From NCBI GenBank assembly GCA_937922045.1, contig CAKZXA010000010.1, forward strand, positions 1 to 64,000: DNA of 64,000 nt, written 5' to 3'. Shown piece after piece: positions 41,774-51,531 of the stretch (positions are counted from its first letter, which is position 1; every line of letters begins with the position of its first letter). The notes below the pieces were generated by a model that saw only the letters and a program-made list of their open reading frames with translations, did no database searches and was not told the DNA's origin. A program made the translations under genes and the position numbers. Origin of the DNA: an uncultured Acidimicrobiales bacterium (GTDB lineage Bacteria; Actinomycetota; Acidimicrobiia; Acidimicrobiales; SZUA-35).

Positions 41774-43105
41774 ATGGAGTTTTTTGCTGAGGTGCCGGAT
41801 CGGGTGGCCTACGCAGGGCAGGAGGCCAAACGAGACGGCCTCGCCTACCGTGTCTACGACCCCAACCGCACCGTGGCCGGTAAACGCATGGCCGACCACC
41901 TGCGGATCGCTGTCTGCTACTGGCATAGCTTCAACTGGCCGGGATCCGACATCTTCGGCGCAGGAACCTTCGATCGGCCCTGGCTGAGTCCCGACGCCGA
42001 TCCCATGGTGGCAGCGAAGGCCAAGCAAGATGCTGCCTTCGAGTTCTTCGCCAAACTTGGTGTTCCTTACTTCTGTTTCCACGATGTCGACATGGCCCCC
42101 GAAGGTGCGACGCTCAAGGAGAGCAAGTCCAACCTCGACGAGATGGTTGATCGAGCCGCAGGCAAGATGGAGGAGACAGGCGTCGGCCTCCTCTGGGGAA
42201 CGGCCAATCTGTTCTCCCATCCTCGCTACGCAGCGGGCGCTGCCACCAACCCCGACCCAGAGGTTTTCGCCCACGGCGCCGCCCAGGTCCGCCACGCCCT
42301 TGAGGCAACCCACCGCCTCGGCGGTCAGAACTATGTGTTGTGGGGCGGCCGAGAAGGCTACGAAACCCTCCTCAACACTCGTATGAAGCGCGAGGCCGAT
42401 CAGCTGGCCCGCTTCCTCGAGCTCGTTGCGAACCACAAGCGTTCGATCGGGTTTACCGGCACCCTGCTCATCGAACCGAAACCGCAGGAGCCGACGAAGC
42501 ACCAGTACGACTACGACTGCGCCACCGTGCACGGCTTCCTCGACCGCTACGACCTGCTCGGCGACTACTTCGTCAATATCGAGGTCAACCACGCCACCTT
42601 GGCCGGCCACTCGTTCCACCACGAGGTGGCCTACGCCGTCGATCACGGCATCTTCGGCTCGGTCGACGCCAACCGCGGTGATCCGCAGAACGGCTGGGAC
42701 ACCGATCAGTTTCCGAACTCGGTCGACGAGTTGTCGCTGGCGATGTTTGAGATTCTGCGCTCGGGTGGCTTTACCACCGGCGGCTTCAACTTCGACACCA
42801 AGCTCCGACGTCAATCGCTCGACCGCCTCGACCTGTTCCATGGTCACGTCGGAGGTATCGACACCCTGGCCCAATCGTTGCTGGTGGCCGAGGCGCTGCT
42901 CTACGACGGCACCTTGGAAGCCACACGCGATGGTCGTTACGCCGGGTGGCGAGGCGATCTTGGCCGCAAGATCCTCAATCCCAATACCACCATGGCGGAG
43001 ATCGCCGACGCGGCGGTTGCCTCCAACCTCGATCCCAAGCCGGTCTCCGGCCGCCAAGAGGCGTTGGAGAATCGCGTCAATGAGGTCATCTGGGAAACAA
43101 CCTAG
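41774..43105 (+). CDS. xylA: Xylose isomerase (long, class II type)
   Basis: Converts D-xylose to D-xylulose (and glucose to fructose in vitro). At 443 residues it matches the long class II enzyme rather than the ~390-residue class I typical of Streptomyces. Motifs: [11 protein letters not shown] (catalytic His), [47 protein letters not shown] (metal ligand Glu/Lys), [15 protein letters not shown] and [11 protein letters not shown]. No xylulokinase or transporter gene is adjacent. The preceding 126 bp contain GAGGAG just before the start. Confidence 0.95.
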   Translation: MEFFAEVPDRVAYAGQEAKRDGLAYRVYDPNRTVAGKRMADHLRIAVCYWHSFNWPGSDIFGAGTFDRPWLSPDADPMVAAKAKQDAAFEFFAKLGVPYFCFHDVDMAPEGATLKESKSNLDEMVDRAAGKMEETGVGLLWGTANLFSHPRYAAGAATNPDPEVFAHGAAQVRHALEATHRLGGQNYVLWGGREGYETLLNTRMKREADQLARFLELVANHKRSIGFTGTLLIEPKPQEPTKHQYDYDCATVHGFLDRYDLLGDYFVNIEVNHATLAGHSFHHEVAYAVDHGIFGSVDANRGDPQNGWDTDQFPNSVDELSLAMFEILRSGGFTTGGFNFDTKLRRQSLDRLDLFHGHVGGIDTLAQSLLVAEALLYDGTLEATRDGRYAGWRGDLGRKILNPNTTMAEIADAAVASNLDPKPVSGRQEALENRVNEVIWETT

Positions 43106-43112
43106 GTGAGAC

Positions 43113-43161
43113 CTAGGCCGTGAACCCGAGGGAGTAGTAGTTCTAGCCAGTGAACCCGAGG
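43113..43161. repeat. Imperfect direct repeat after xylA
   Basis: CTAGGCCGTGAACCCGAGG and CTAGCCAGTGAACCCGAGG occur 30 bp apart between the xylA stop and the VOC gene. The first is preceded by two CCTAGG palindromes, one of which contains the xylA stop. Confidence 0.7.
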
Positions 43162-43176
43162 TAGTGGAGGTGGTCG

Positions 43177-43833
43177 ATGCTCGACCTTCGGCCAAGTTGC
43201 GAACACTGCGCATCCGACGTGCGGGCTGATGGGCCCGGAGCGTTTTGTTGCTCGTTCGAGTGCACCTTCTGTTCGTCATGCGCAGCCGACGTGTTCTCCT
43301 ATGTCTGTCCCAATTGCACGGGTCCTCTCCTGCCCCGCCCATGGCGACCCGCGGAGCATCGAGAAAAGGCACCACCGTCAACCGATCGAGTGGAAAAGCC
43401 AGCCGACCTCAAGGCCCATCCCGCCAAGGTCGCCGCCGCCATTGCTCGTGATGGTCGCCCCGCCCACCTTTGGGAGATTGTCGTCGACTGCGGGAACCCA
43501 CCAGCTCTCGCCACCTTCTACGGTGATCTGCTCGGTATTACCGCCACGACGCGGGGCGAAGGCTGGGCCTATGTCGAACCGGCGCCACGAGGCCCGCTCC
43601 AGGTTGTAGGGGGAGTGGGAGGGGTGCGCATCGCCTTCCAGAAGGTCCCCGAGCCACGCACAGGAAAGGTTCGGCTTCACCTCGATTTCGCCGCCGAGGA
43701 TCTCGATGCCTTCGCTCGACGGGCGGTGGAGCTTGGCGGTCGACGGCTCGAAGACGTTCCCGATGACTCATCGGGGCCCTTCATCGTTTTGGCCGACCCC
43801 GAAGGCCACGAGTTCTGCGTGGTGACCCCATGA
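43177..43833 (+). CDS. DUF1272 - VOC (glyoxalase-like) fusion protein
   Basis: A 218-residue protein starting at ATG with the strong ribosome binding site GTGGAGGTGG. Residues 1-58 are a DUF1272 zinc module (MLDLRPSCEHC, FECTFCSSCA, CPNCTGPLLPRPWRP). After a ~35-residue linker, residues ~95-218 form a VOC/glyoxalase-like domain (LWEIVVDCGNPPALATFYGDLLG, VRLHLDFAAEDLDAFARRAVELGG, DPEGHEFCVV), probably metal-binding or substrate-sequestering. The two domains are more often separate proteins. Its stop codon is in a 14-bp repeat that also supplies the next gene's start. Confidence 0.87.
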   Translation: MLDLRPSCEHCASDVRADGPGAFCCSFECTFCSSCAADVFSYVCPNCTGPLLPRPWRPAEHREKAPPSTDRVEKPADLKAHPAKVAAAIARDGRPAHLWEIVVDCGNPPALATFYGDLLGITATTRGEGWAYVEPAPRGPLQVVGGVGGVRIAFQKVPEPRTGKVRLHLDFAAEDLDAFARRAVELGGRRLEDVPDDSSGPFIVLADPEGHEFCVVTP

Positions 43834-43871
43834 CGGCAACCTCATGACGGCAACCTCATGACCGTAAACCG
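43830..43871. repeat. Tandem repeat, 3 x 14 bp, spanning stop and next start
   Basis: ATGACGGCAACCTC (43830-43843 and 43844-43857) and ATGACCGTAAACCG (43858-43871), followed by a partial fourth copy, ATGACGGCG. The VOC-gene stop TGA is in copy 1, and the ATG of the DUF3291 gene opens copy 4. Confidence 0.93.
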
Positions 43872-44345
43872 ATGACGGCGCCGACCGGCTATCACCTGGC
43901 CCAGTTCAACGTGGCCAAAGGCAAGGGCCCGGCGGAAGACCCAAGTGCCGACGCAGTCATGCGCGAGTTCATGGACAACCTCGACCGGATCAACGAGCTG
44001 GCCGATGTCTCACCTGGATTCGTCTGGCGGCACCAGGATGCCTCAGGAAACTCGACTTCGATCGATGTTTTCGACGACCCCGATGTGCTCGTCAACCTGT
44101 CGGTCTGGGAGGACTATGAGTCTTTCCACGACTATGTCTACCGCTCCGACCACGTGGCCTTCCTGAGGCGGCGGGTCGAATGGTTCGAACCGGTGGAAGA
44201 CCTGCCGGTCGGTGTTATGTGGTGGATCCCGGCTGGCACTGAACCATCGATCGAAGAATCGCTGGCCAAACTCCGCCACCTCGGCGAGCACGGGCCAGGC
44301 CCCGAAGCCTTCAATCGGCGTCAACGCTTCGAACCACCAACCTAA
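43872..44345 (+). CDS. DUF3291 protein
   Basis: A 157-residue ferredoxin-like (ABM-like) fold protein. Family features visible: YHLAQFNVAKGK at the start, FMDNLDRINELADVSPGFVWRHQD, VNLSVWEDYESFHDYVYRSDHVAFLRRRVEWFEP and VMWWIPAGTEPSIEESLAKLRHL. Biochemical role unknown, possibly a small monooxygenase- or mutase-like enzyme. The four ATGs of the minisatellite in front of it make the start ambiguous by multiples of 14 bp, but only copy 4 is in frame with this protein without a stop. Confidence 0.86.
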   Translation: MTAPTGYHLAQFNVAKGKGPAEDPSADAVMREFMDNLDRINELADVSPGFVWRHQDASGNSTSIDVFDDPDVLVNLSVWEDYESFHDYVYRSDHVAFLRRRVEWFEPVEDLPVGVMWWIPAGTEPSIEESLAKLRHLGEHGPGPEAFNRRQRFEPPT

Positions 44346-44387
44346 AAGCTGCCCGGTGGCTAGGGGGCGGCCAGTACGATCGATGTC

Positions 44388-45992
44388 ATGATTCGCGATC
44401 AGCTGCTGGCTGCAGTCCACGACGCCCTCGTCCATCTCGGCGTTGACACCGTTCCCGATGGTGTCGTCGTAGAGCGTCCGGCCCGCCGCGAACATGGCGA
44501 CTGGTCGACCAACGCTGCTCTCGTCTCAGCCAAGGCGGTCGGTAAGAACCCTCGCGAGCTGGGCCAGGCCTTGGCCGACCATCTCGACGCCAACCGACCC
44601 CCACACGTCGAGGCCCTCGAAATCGCCGGACCGGGGTTTGTAAACTTCAGGCTCGCCCCCACCTGGCTGCACGACGTGTTGATCGAGGTGATCGACGAGG
44701 GAGAGGCCGACTATGGCCGGCTCTCAATCGGTGATGGGCTTACGGTCAATATCGAGTTTGTCTCCGCCAACCCCACCGGCCCAATCCATGCTGGCGGTGG
44801 TCGTTGGGGTGCCTACGGCGATTCGCTGGCCAGGCTGATGGCTCGGTGCGGCTACGAGCCTCACACCGAGTTCTACATAAACGATCGCGGTGTGCAGACC
44901 GTGCTGTTTGGCCAATCTCTCGCCGCCGCCAAAGCCGGTGACGAAACACCCGAGAAGGGCTACAAAGGCGTCTACATCGACGACTGGGCGGCAGAGATGC
45001 CCGACGATGTCGATCCGACGACCTGGGGTATCGAACGCTCGCTCACCGACTCCCGGCTGGTCCTGGCCGACATGAACGTGGAGTTCGACACCTGGTCCTC
45101 TGAGAAGGCCTTGGTCGAGGCGGGAGCTGAAGCCGAAGTTCTCGACCGGCTGAAGCAGTCAGGCCTCGTCTACGACAAGGACGGAGCGACCTGGCTCAAG
45201 ACCTCCGAGTATGGGGACACCGACGATCGCGTCCTGATCAAGAGCGACGGTGAATACACCTACTTCACCCCCGACATCGCCTATCACCTCGACAAGTACA
45301 ACCGGGGTGATCATCTGATCGATATCCTCGGCGCCGACCATCACGGTTACGCGCCGCGGATGAGGGCGGCGCTTATCGCCCTCGGCAAGCCAGCCGAGTC
45401 CTACGAGGTGATCATCGGTCAGAACGTGAAGCTGGTTCGAGACGGCACCGAGGTGAAGATGTCGAAGCGGGCTGGCGACATCGTCGAGATCCGCGATCTG
45501 ATCGATGAGGTCGGTGCCGATGTTGCGCGGTTTGCCTACCTGCTTCAGTCGGTCGATTCGCCTCAAACCCTCGACCTTGATCTGTTATCAACACAGGCAT
45601 CGGAGAATCCGGTCTTCTATGTGCAGTATGCCAATGCCCGAATCCACTCGATTGGACGGGAGGCGGCCGAGCGCGGCATCGAAAGGTCACCGCTGAGCGG
45701 CGTTGACCTGTCGGTTCTCGACCACGAGCGCGAGCTCGAAGTGCTTCGCGTGTTGTCGTCCTTGCCTGAAGTGCTCGAGGTAGCGGTTAAAGAACGGGCT
45801 CCTCACAAGGTGACAACTTGGGTGCGTGAACTGGCCGCGGCCTTCCATGGTTTCTACCGTGACTGCCCGATCCTACGATCCGATATCGAACCAGAAACTC
45901 AACAGGCTCGACTGTGGCTGGCCGAGGCGTCCCGCGTCGGCCTCGCGATCGGACTCGATCTGCTCGGCGTTAGCGCTCCGGAGCACATGTAA
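44388..45992 (+). CDS. argS: Arginyl-tRNA synthetase
   Basis: Class I aminoacyl-tRNA synthetase, 534 residues. The HIGH signature region is FVSANPTGPIHAGGGRWGAYGD. The KMSKS loop reads KMSKRAGDIV. The N-terminal Add-1 domain (DQLLAAVHDALVHLG...GDWSTNAAL) and the C-terminal DALR anticodon-binding domain (YANARIHSIGR ... APHKVTTWVRELAAAFHGFYRDCPIL) are complete. A 198-bp spacer without an evident gene separates it from the Tad locus. Confidence 0.95.
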   Translation: MIRDQLLAAVHDALVHLGVDTVPDGVVVERPARREHGDWSTNAALVSAKAVGKNPRELGQALADHLDANRPPHVEALEIAGPGFVNFRLAPTWLHDVLIEVIDEGEADYGRLSIGDGLTVNIEFVSANPTGPIHAGGGRWGAYGDSLARLMARCGYEPHTEFYINDRGVQTVLFGQSLAAAKAGDETPEKGYKGVYIDDWAAEMPDDVDPTTWGIERSLTDSRLVLADMNVEFDTWSSEKALVEAGAEAEVLDRLKQSGLVYDKDGATWLKTSEYGDTDDRVLIKSDGEYTYFTPDIAYHLDKYNRGDHLIDILGADHHGYAPRMRAALIALGKPAESYEVIIGQNVKLVRDGTEVKMSKRAGDIVEIRDLIDEVGADVARFAYLLQSVDSPQTLDLDLLSTQASENPVFYVQYANARIHSIGREAAERGIERSPLSGVDLSVLDHERELEVLRVLSSLPEVLEVAVKERAPHKVTTWVRELAAAFHGFYRDCPILRSDIEPETQQARLWLAEASRVGLAIGLDLLGVSAPEHM

Positions 45993-46190
45993 GACCTGGG
46001 TGCGCCCAAGGTCGGATAGCCCATAGCCCTCGAGGTGCTTTTCGCCGCGTCTCAATCCTCAAGTTCGTCTTGGTGGTGGTCGTTATCACTACTGGGCGCA
46101 GTGCGACGCTGAGGATCGCAAAACGCTCCACCTCTGTTTGGAGAGCACCTTGGGACGTAATCAACGCGGGCGCCCAGAAGGCGACCACCG

Positions 46191-47111
46191 ATGAGAGATC
46201 TTCTATCCGGCCGCGTTATGGCTGCGCTCTTTGCTCTGGTCATCGGCGGCGCTGGCGTCGCCGTGCTCGTGCGCTACGTGCAGACCAGCGAACAGCGCTC
46301 TCTCGCTGGCTATGAGCTGGTCGAAACCTACATCGTCGATGAACCCATCCCCGCTGGTACTCCGGCGGCTGAGATAGGCGCCCAGGTCAGCATCGACGAG
46401 GTTCCGCTAGTCTCCCGGCCCATAGATGCGGTCAACGACCTGACCCAGCTTGCCGACCTCGTCGCCACCGTTGATCTTGTGCCCGGTGAGCAGCTTCTCG
46501 CCTCCCGGTTCGACCGCCCCGATGATGTGCGCACCGTGTTTGGCGGCACGACGGAGGTGCCGCCCGGTTTCCTGGAAGTAACGATTCAGGCTACCTCGGA
46601 GCGCGTGGTCGGTGGCCAGGTCTCACCTGGTGATGTGGTTGCCCTCTTCGGCTCCTTCGAGGCCTTTCAAGCCGACGATGACCAGGTCAGCGGCTTGCTT
46701 CTCCGAAAAGCGTTGGTGACCAACGTGCAGGCCTCGACCGCCGACATCTTTGATCAGGCCGATGAAGACGGCCGCAGCCGATCAGCACCAACCGTGGAGC
46801 TTCTGATCACCGTGGCCGTAAGCCCGGTCGACGCTACCCGGATCGTGTTCGCCAGTGAGTACGGCAATGTCTGGCTGGCCCGCGACACGGTCTTGGCCAG
46901 TGAAGCGCTTACACCGTCGATCTCCATCGACTCCGTCTTCGATGAAGGTGTCACAAGTGCGACGCCACCGGCCACGGATCAAGACGAGGTTGAAGACGGA
47001 GCGGTTGACGAAAAGCCATCCGATCTGGCCTTTGAAGACGAAGGAACGGCCAGCGATGCCAGCACCGACGGTGCTGAAGAGATCGTTCAATCTGAGGAGC
47101 CGAGCGAGTGA
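46191..47111 (+). CDS. cpaB: CpaB/RcpC-like Flp pilus assembly protein (SAF domain)
   Basis: A 306-residue protein with one N-terminal transmembrane helix (about 8-30), a SAF/CpaB domain (AGYELVETYIVDEPIPAGTPA, ELVPGEQLLASRF-like segment, PPGFLEVTIQATSERVVGGQVSPGDVV) and an acidic C-terminal tail rich in Asp/Glu/Ser. It is first in the tad cluster; its stop overlaps the next start (GTGA). Confidence 0.85.
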   Translation: MRDLLSGRVMAALFALVIGGAGVAVLVRYVQTSEQRSLAGYELVETYIVDEPIPAGTPAAEIGAQVSIDEVPLVSRPIDAVNDLTQLADLVATVDLVPGEQLLASRFDRPDDVRTVFGGTTEVPPGFLEVTIQATSERVVGGQVSPGDVVALFGSFEAFQADDDQVSGLLLRKALVTNVQASTADIFDQADEDGRSRSAPTVELLITVAVSPVDATRIVFASEYGNVWLARDTVLASEALTPSISIDSVFDEGVTSATPPATDQDEVEDGAVDEKPSDLAFEDEGTASDASTDGAEEIVQSEEPSE

Positions 47112-48298
47112 AGGCACGAGTTGTAGTGCTAACCAATGCCGACGAGTTGAGCGAGCTTTCGGAACGTGTCAACCGAGAAGACTTCGACCTCGTGTTCGAG
47201 CCGTACGGTGGCGATGGTGCTGTAGACGACCTTGTTGGCCGCATAGCGTCTCTGCGTTGTGAGCTTGTCGTGTTCGGCTTCGATCTTCCTGAACAGGTGG
47301 TGCTCGCCGCCTCCACTGCACTCACCGAGACTCATCCGGAGATCGGCTGCGTAGCCTATCGATCAGCCTCGCCTGAGTTCATCCTTCGAGCCCTACGCAG
47401 CGGCCTCGGCGACGTGATCAACCCCGATCACAACGGCCACTCAGAGTTGATCGAAACCCTGCGTCGAATGCTCAAATCTGGGGCTCTTCGCCGTGAACGG
47501 ATGAGCATCATCCACGGCGCTGATGATGACGGACGGATCATCACGGTAATCGGTCCGAAGGGTGGGGTTGGCAAGTCGACGATTGCGGTCAATCTCGCCT
47601 GCGCTCTAGCCACGGATGCACCGAACGAGGTGGTGCTTGTCGATCTGGATCTCCAGGGCGGCGATGTGGCCGAGATGCTTCGCTTGGAAGTCACGTCCAA
47701 CGTTGCCATGGCAGCGAGGTCTGGTGCGCTTCGAGATCCGGCCACCCTCAAACTCAGCCTGACCGCTCACAGCGCTGGCATGCTGGTCTTGCCGGCCCCG
47801 ACCTCATTGGTCGAAGCAGGCCAGGTCGACCTGAGCGACTTGGCCGAACTCTTGGAGCTGCTCGGGCAACTCTTTCGTTTCGTGATTGTCGACACGGGGC
47901 CTGGCGCCCCCGACGCCGTCATCGCGGCGGTCAAGTCTTCAGGAGATGTCATCGCTGTGGTCAGCTCCGAGGTAGGTGGCATCCGATCGCTTGGGCGGTA
48001 TCTGGTCGCACTCGAAGAGATCGGTTTGCAATGGCCTCGCACCCACTTTGTGTTGAACCGCCTCGACAGGCGCGCCGGGATGACCCGGGAGGACGTCGAG
48101 GCGACCCTCGGGCAGCCGGTAGATGTGGTCGTCGAGTACGAACGCTCGGTACCAGCGGCGGGTAATCAGGGTGTGCCCTACATCCAAACCCGGCCCCGCG
48201 GCCGATTGACGGCAGGGATAGCCCAACTCGTCGATCGCTTGGCAACAACGAATGATGCTGATGTGCCGGTCGTTGCCAGGAAGGGCAGGTTTCGCTAG
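47108..48298 (+). CDS. tadZ: TadZ/CpaE-like P-loop ATPase
   Basis: A 396-residue protein with an N-terminal receiver-like region (about 1-125, LVFEPYGGDGAVDDLVGRI) and a C-terminal MinD/ParA-type ATPase: deviant Walker A IGPKGGVGKSTIAVNLA, LVDLDLQGGDVAEML, and FVIVDTGPGAPDAVIAAVKSSGDVIAV. TadZ proteins localise the pilus machine at the pole. GTG start, overlapping cpaB. Confidence 0.88.
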   Translation: MKARVVVLTNADELSELSERVNREDFDLVFEPYGGDGAVDDLVGRIASLRCELVVFGFDLPEQVVLAASTALTETHPEIGCVAYRSASPEFILRALRSGLGDVINPDHNGHSELIETLRRMLKSGALRRERMSIIHGADDDGRIITVIGPKGGVGKSTIAVNLACALATDAPNEVVLVDLDLQGGDVAEMLRLEVTSNVAMAARSGALRDPATLKLSLTAHSAGMLVLPAPTSLVEAGQVDLSDLAELLELLGQLFRFVIVDTGPGAPDAVIAAVKSSGDVIAVVSSEVGGIRSLGRYLVALEEIGLQWPRTHFVLNRLDRRAGMTREDVEATLGQPVDVVVEYERSVPAAGNQGVPYIQTRPRGRLTAGIAQLVDRLATTNDADVPVVARKGRFR

Positions 48299-48301
48299 AT
48301 C

Positions 48302-49687
48302 GTGGAACTTGCGCGGATGTTGGCCGAGGCCAAGAGCGGTGAGGTGCACCCCAAAGAGGACAACCCCGGCAAGAGCCGCCGCGACGATCGTGAAGCCGAT
48401 AAGCCAACGGTGATCGAAACGCTGGGCGATCAGGTTCGCTCCCGCTTGATCGAAAACGTCGGTTCGGAACTGATCGATTCGGATCTTGACCAGGATGAGC
48501 TCCGGAAACGGGTAAGCGAAGAGCTTGAACAGCTGATCGAGTCCGAACGGCTGCCGCTGACCAGCAAAGAGCGGACCCAGATGGTTCTGGCCGTCACCGG
48601 CGACCTGATGGGGCTCGGCCCACTTGAACCCCTGCTCGAAGACATCGATGTCAGCGAGGTCATGGTCAACGGCACCGACGCTATCTATGTTGAACGCCAC
48701 GGACGGATTGTGCTCACCGACGTGCGATTCCGTACCGAGAAGCATCTACGTCAGGTGATCGATCGGATCGTCGCCAGTGTCGGTCGTCGAGTCGACGAGA
48801 CCTCGCCGATGGTGGATGCCCGACTCTCCGACGGGTCTCGAGTAAATGCGATCATCCCGCCCTTAGCGGTTGACGGCTCCACACTGACGATTCGCAAGTT
48901 CAGCGCTACCGGCCTCGACGCCGATGATCTGGTGAGCCGGGGAGCGCTATCTCGGGCCGCGGTTGACGTTTTGCAAGGCATGGTTGAGGGCAGCCTGAAT
49001 ATTTTAGTCGCCGGCGGAACCGGCACCGGCAAGACGACCTTTCTCAACATGCTGTCGGGTTTCATCCCCAGCCATGAACGCATCGTCACGATCGAGGACG
49101 CAGTCGAGCTTCGCCTTCGTCAGCGGCATGTCATCCGGCTCGAATGTCGACCGGCAAATATCGAAGGCAAGGGCGAGGTCGGTATTCGTGACCTGGTGCG
49201 GAACAGTCTGCGCATGAGACCCGATCGCGTCATCATCGGCGAGTGCCGTGGGGCCGAAGCCCTCGACATGCTCCAGGCGATGAACACCGGCCACGACGGA
49301 TCCCTTACGACCTTGCATGCCAACTCCCCGCGCGACGCCCTAGCTCGGATCGAGACCATGGTCATGTTCGCCGGCTTCGATCTTCCAACCCGCGCTATCC
49401 GGGAACAGATGGCATCCGCAATCGACATTGTCGTTCATCTTGAACGCCTGCCGGATGGCAGGCGTGCGGTGGCCTCGATCACCGAGGTGATCGGCATGGA
49501 AAGCGATCAGATAACGCTGAATGAGCTGTTCGCCCTCCACTACGACAGCACCGCTCCCAATCGCGCTGATGGGTCTCCGAGCGGCCCAACCCTTCGCTCG
49601 ACCGGGATACGGCCCTACTGTTCGGACACGTTGGCGAACAGGGGTGTGGTCTTCGACGCTTCACTCTTCGAGGCGAGTCCCTGGTGA
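48302..49687 (+). CDS. tadA: TadA/CpaF secretion ATPase
   Basis: Hexameric ATPase that powers Flp pilus assembly, 461 residues from GTG 48302. The N-terminal part ([16 protein letters not shown]..., [24 protein letters not shown]) is typical of CpaF. The motor has Walker [17 protein letters not shown], Asp box [10 protein letters not shown], Walker [35 protein letters not shown] (key part [11 protein letters not shown]) and the His box around TTLHAN. The last ~45 residues are variable. Its stop overlaps the next start (GTGA). Confidence 0.94.
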   Translation: MELARMLAEAKSGEVHPKEDNPGKSRRDDREADKPTVIETLGDQVRSRLIENVGSELIDSDLDQDELRKRVSEELEQLIESERLPLTSKERTQMVLAVTGDLMGLGPLEPLLEDIDVSEVMVNGTDAIYVERHGRIVLTDVRFRTEKHLRQVIDRIVASVGRRVDETSPMVDARLSDGSRVNAIIPPLAVDGSTLTIRKFSATGLDADDLVSRGALSRAAVDVLQGMVEGSLNILVAGGTGTGKTTFLNMLSGFIPSHERIVTIEDAVELRLRQRHVIRLECRPANIEGKGEVGIRDLVRNSLRMRPDRVIIGECRGAEALDMLQAMNTGHDGSLTTLHANSPRDALARIETMVMFAGFDLPTRAIREQMASAIDIVVHLERLPDGRRAVASITEVIGMESDQITLNELFALHYDSTAPNRADGSPSGPTLRSTGIRPYCSDTLANRGVVFDASLFEASPW

Positions 49688-51525
49688 TCGCTCAAGATCG
49701 CGGTGAAGCGTTAGAGCTCGAGGTCGTCTCGGTCGACACCTCAACGCCCGGGATGCTTCGGCTGCGGTTACTAACACCAACCGATCACACCGGCAGCGTC
49801 GCAGCTGGGGATTTGCAGGCCTCGATCGCCGGAGAGCCTGCTGATGCCACGATCCAGCCGGCAGTTGCCGATTCGATGCAGGTCGCCCTCGTGATCGACG
49901 TGTCGGGATCGATGCGAGGTGAAGCCATCGCTTCCGCCCGTGACTCTGTCGCCGACTTCGTTTCGCTGCTTCCGCCCTCCACGGAGATCGCAGTGATCTC
50001 CTTCGGCTCGACGGCCGAGGTCGTGCAGGGCGCAACCCTCAACCGGGATCCGGTTCTGAGCGCGATCGACGGTCTAGAAGCGGTGGGGGAGACGTCGTTG
50101 TACGACGGAGTGCTGGCAGCCATCCAGCTGCCAGCTGATGCTCAGCGCCTCCCTGTCGTCGTGCTCTCCGACGGCGGCGACACGACGAGCGCGGCTTCGC
50201 TCGATCAGGTTCTCGATGTGGTTGCGGCCTCGCCCCACCGAATCTACGGCATCTCTCTGCAGACCGATGAATCGAACCCTGAAGCCCTGGTGTCGTTAGC
50301 CGAGACGTCGGGAGGACAGGTGGTGGCCGCCGACAGCCCGGCCAAGATTGCCGAGCTCTACGCCACGTTGGCTGAGAGTCTTGCCAGCGAATATGAGGTG
50401 ACGATTCCCATCGATAGGGAAGGCCCAGCGACGATCGCTCTGCAGCTGGACGATGGTGCGGCCCGGTTTGAATGGTCGGGCGTTGTCGATCTGCCGGAGA
50501 TTGAAGGTCATGCGGCCGGCCTCAACGTTGTAGCGGTTGAACCGGCGACGCGGGTTGTGCCCGAACCGGGATTGCTGGCCGGGCCGAACCTGCTCGGCCT
50601 CGGGGCGGGGCTTGTGGCTGCTGCCTTCTTGGCTCTTGTCGTCGGCTGGCTCGGTCGTTCGGGATCCAGCAATCGTCCAAGGCGGCGGAGGTTCGAATCC
50701 GCTGGTGTCAAGTCTCGCACCTTACGGTTCGCTGATCTCCGCCGTGACACATCACAGGTGGTTGAGACAGCTATCCGTGGCACGGCGACCGACCGGCTGG
50801 CGGCCCAGCTCGATTCCGCCGGTTTGAAACTGCGGGTCGGCGAGATGATCCTGATCAATGCGGGCTCGACGCTGGCTGCGGGCCTGTTGGGGTTGAGTAC
50901 CTTCGGCCTTGCTGGCCTCGTTGCCGGTATAGCCCTCGGATTGTCCTTGCCTCGGCTGCTGGTCCGCTTCCGGTGCTCTCGGCGGGCGAAGGCGTTCGAA
51001 CGCCAGCTTCCCGACATCCTCGTCGCTTTGGCCAATGTGATGAAGGTCGGCTACTCGATGAACCGAGGTCTGGCCGCGGTGGCTCGCGAAGCAGAGGAAC
51101 CAGCCAAGAGTGAGCTGAACCGAGCGGTTGTTGAGGCCCGCGTTGGCGGCGATCTCGTGAATGCTCTGCATGGAATCGCTGAGCGTATGGGCAGCGTCGA
51201 CCTCGGATGGGTTGTCGATGCGATCTCGATCAATATCACGGTTGGCGGTGAGCTGGCCTCTCTTCTGGAACGGGCGGCGGAGACCGTCCGTTCTCGGGCC
51301 ACGCTGAGAGCCCAGGTGGCAGCCTTGACGGCTGAAGGGCGGATGTCGGCCTCTGTCCTGCTGCTGCTCCCACCAGCGCTCACCACCTTCATTGCCTTCT
51401 CGAACCCTCAGTACTTTGATGGGATCTGGGCCCACCCCGCCTCGTATTGGCTGGCTGGAGCATCGGCCATGATGCTCGTCGTCGGCGGCTTGTGGATCAA
51501 GAAGATGGTCAATGCGGTCGGGTAG
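49684..51525 (+). CDS. tadB: VWA domain - TadB fusion protein
   Basis: A 613-residue two-part protein. Residues ~64-235 form a von Willebrand factor A domain with a complete MIDAS: DVSGSMRG (Asp72, Ser74, Ser76), the Thr in VGETSLYDG, and the Asp in LSDGGDTTS. A short beta region follows, then a transmembrane helix (about 298-320). Residues ~430-610 are a T2SSF/TadB platform domain (FERQLPDILVALANVMKVGYSMNRGL, MGSVDLGWVVDAISINITVGGELASLLE) with terminal membrane helices. It has no clear signal peptide before the VWA domain. Confidence 0.88.
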   Translation: MIAQDRGEALELEVVSVDTSTPGMLRLRLLTPTDHTGSVAAGDLQASIAGEPADATIQPAVADSMQVALVIDVSGSMRGEAIASARDSVADFVSLLPPSTEIAVISFGSTAEVVQGATLNRDPVLSAIDGLEAVGETSLYDGVLAAIQLPADAQRLPVVVLSDGGDTTSAASLDQVLDVVAASPHRIYGISLQTDESNPEALVSLAETSGGQVVAADSPAKIAELYATLAESLASEYEVTIPIDREGPATIALQLDDGAARFEWSGVVDLPEIEGHAAGLNVVAVEPATRVVPEPGLLAGPNLLGLGAGLVAAAFLALVVGWLGRSGSSNRPRRRRFESAGVKSRTLRFADLRRDTSQVVETAIRGTATDRLAAQLDSAGLKLRVGEMILINAGSTLAAGLLGLSTFGLAGLVAGIALGLSLPRLLVRFRCSRRAKAFERQLPDILVALANVMKVGYSMNRGLAAVAREAEEPAKSELNRAVVEARVGGDLVNALHGIAERMGSVDLGWVVDAISINITVGGELASLLERAAETVRSRATLRAQVAALTAEGRMSASVLLLLPPALTTFIAFSNPQYFDGIWAHPASYWLAGASAMMLVVGGLWIKKMVNAVG

Positions 51526-51531
51526 GTTCTG

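Noticed and set aside
41747..43381. 544-codon open frame on the minus strand opposite xylA
   Set aside because: Mirror frame of a clear xylose isomerase; Val/Gly/Glu-rich composition with no motif, typical of antisense frames in GC-rich DNA.
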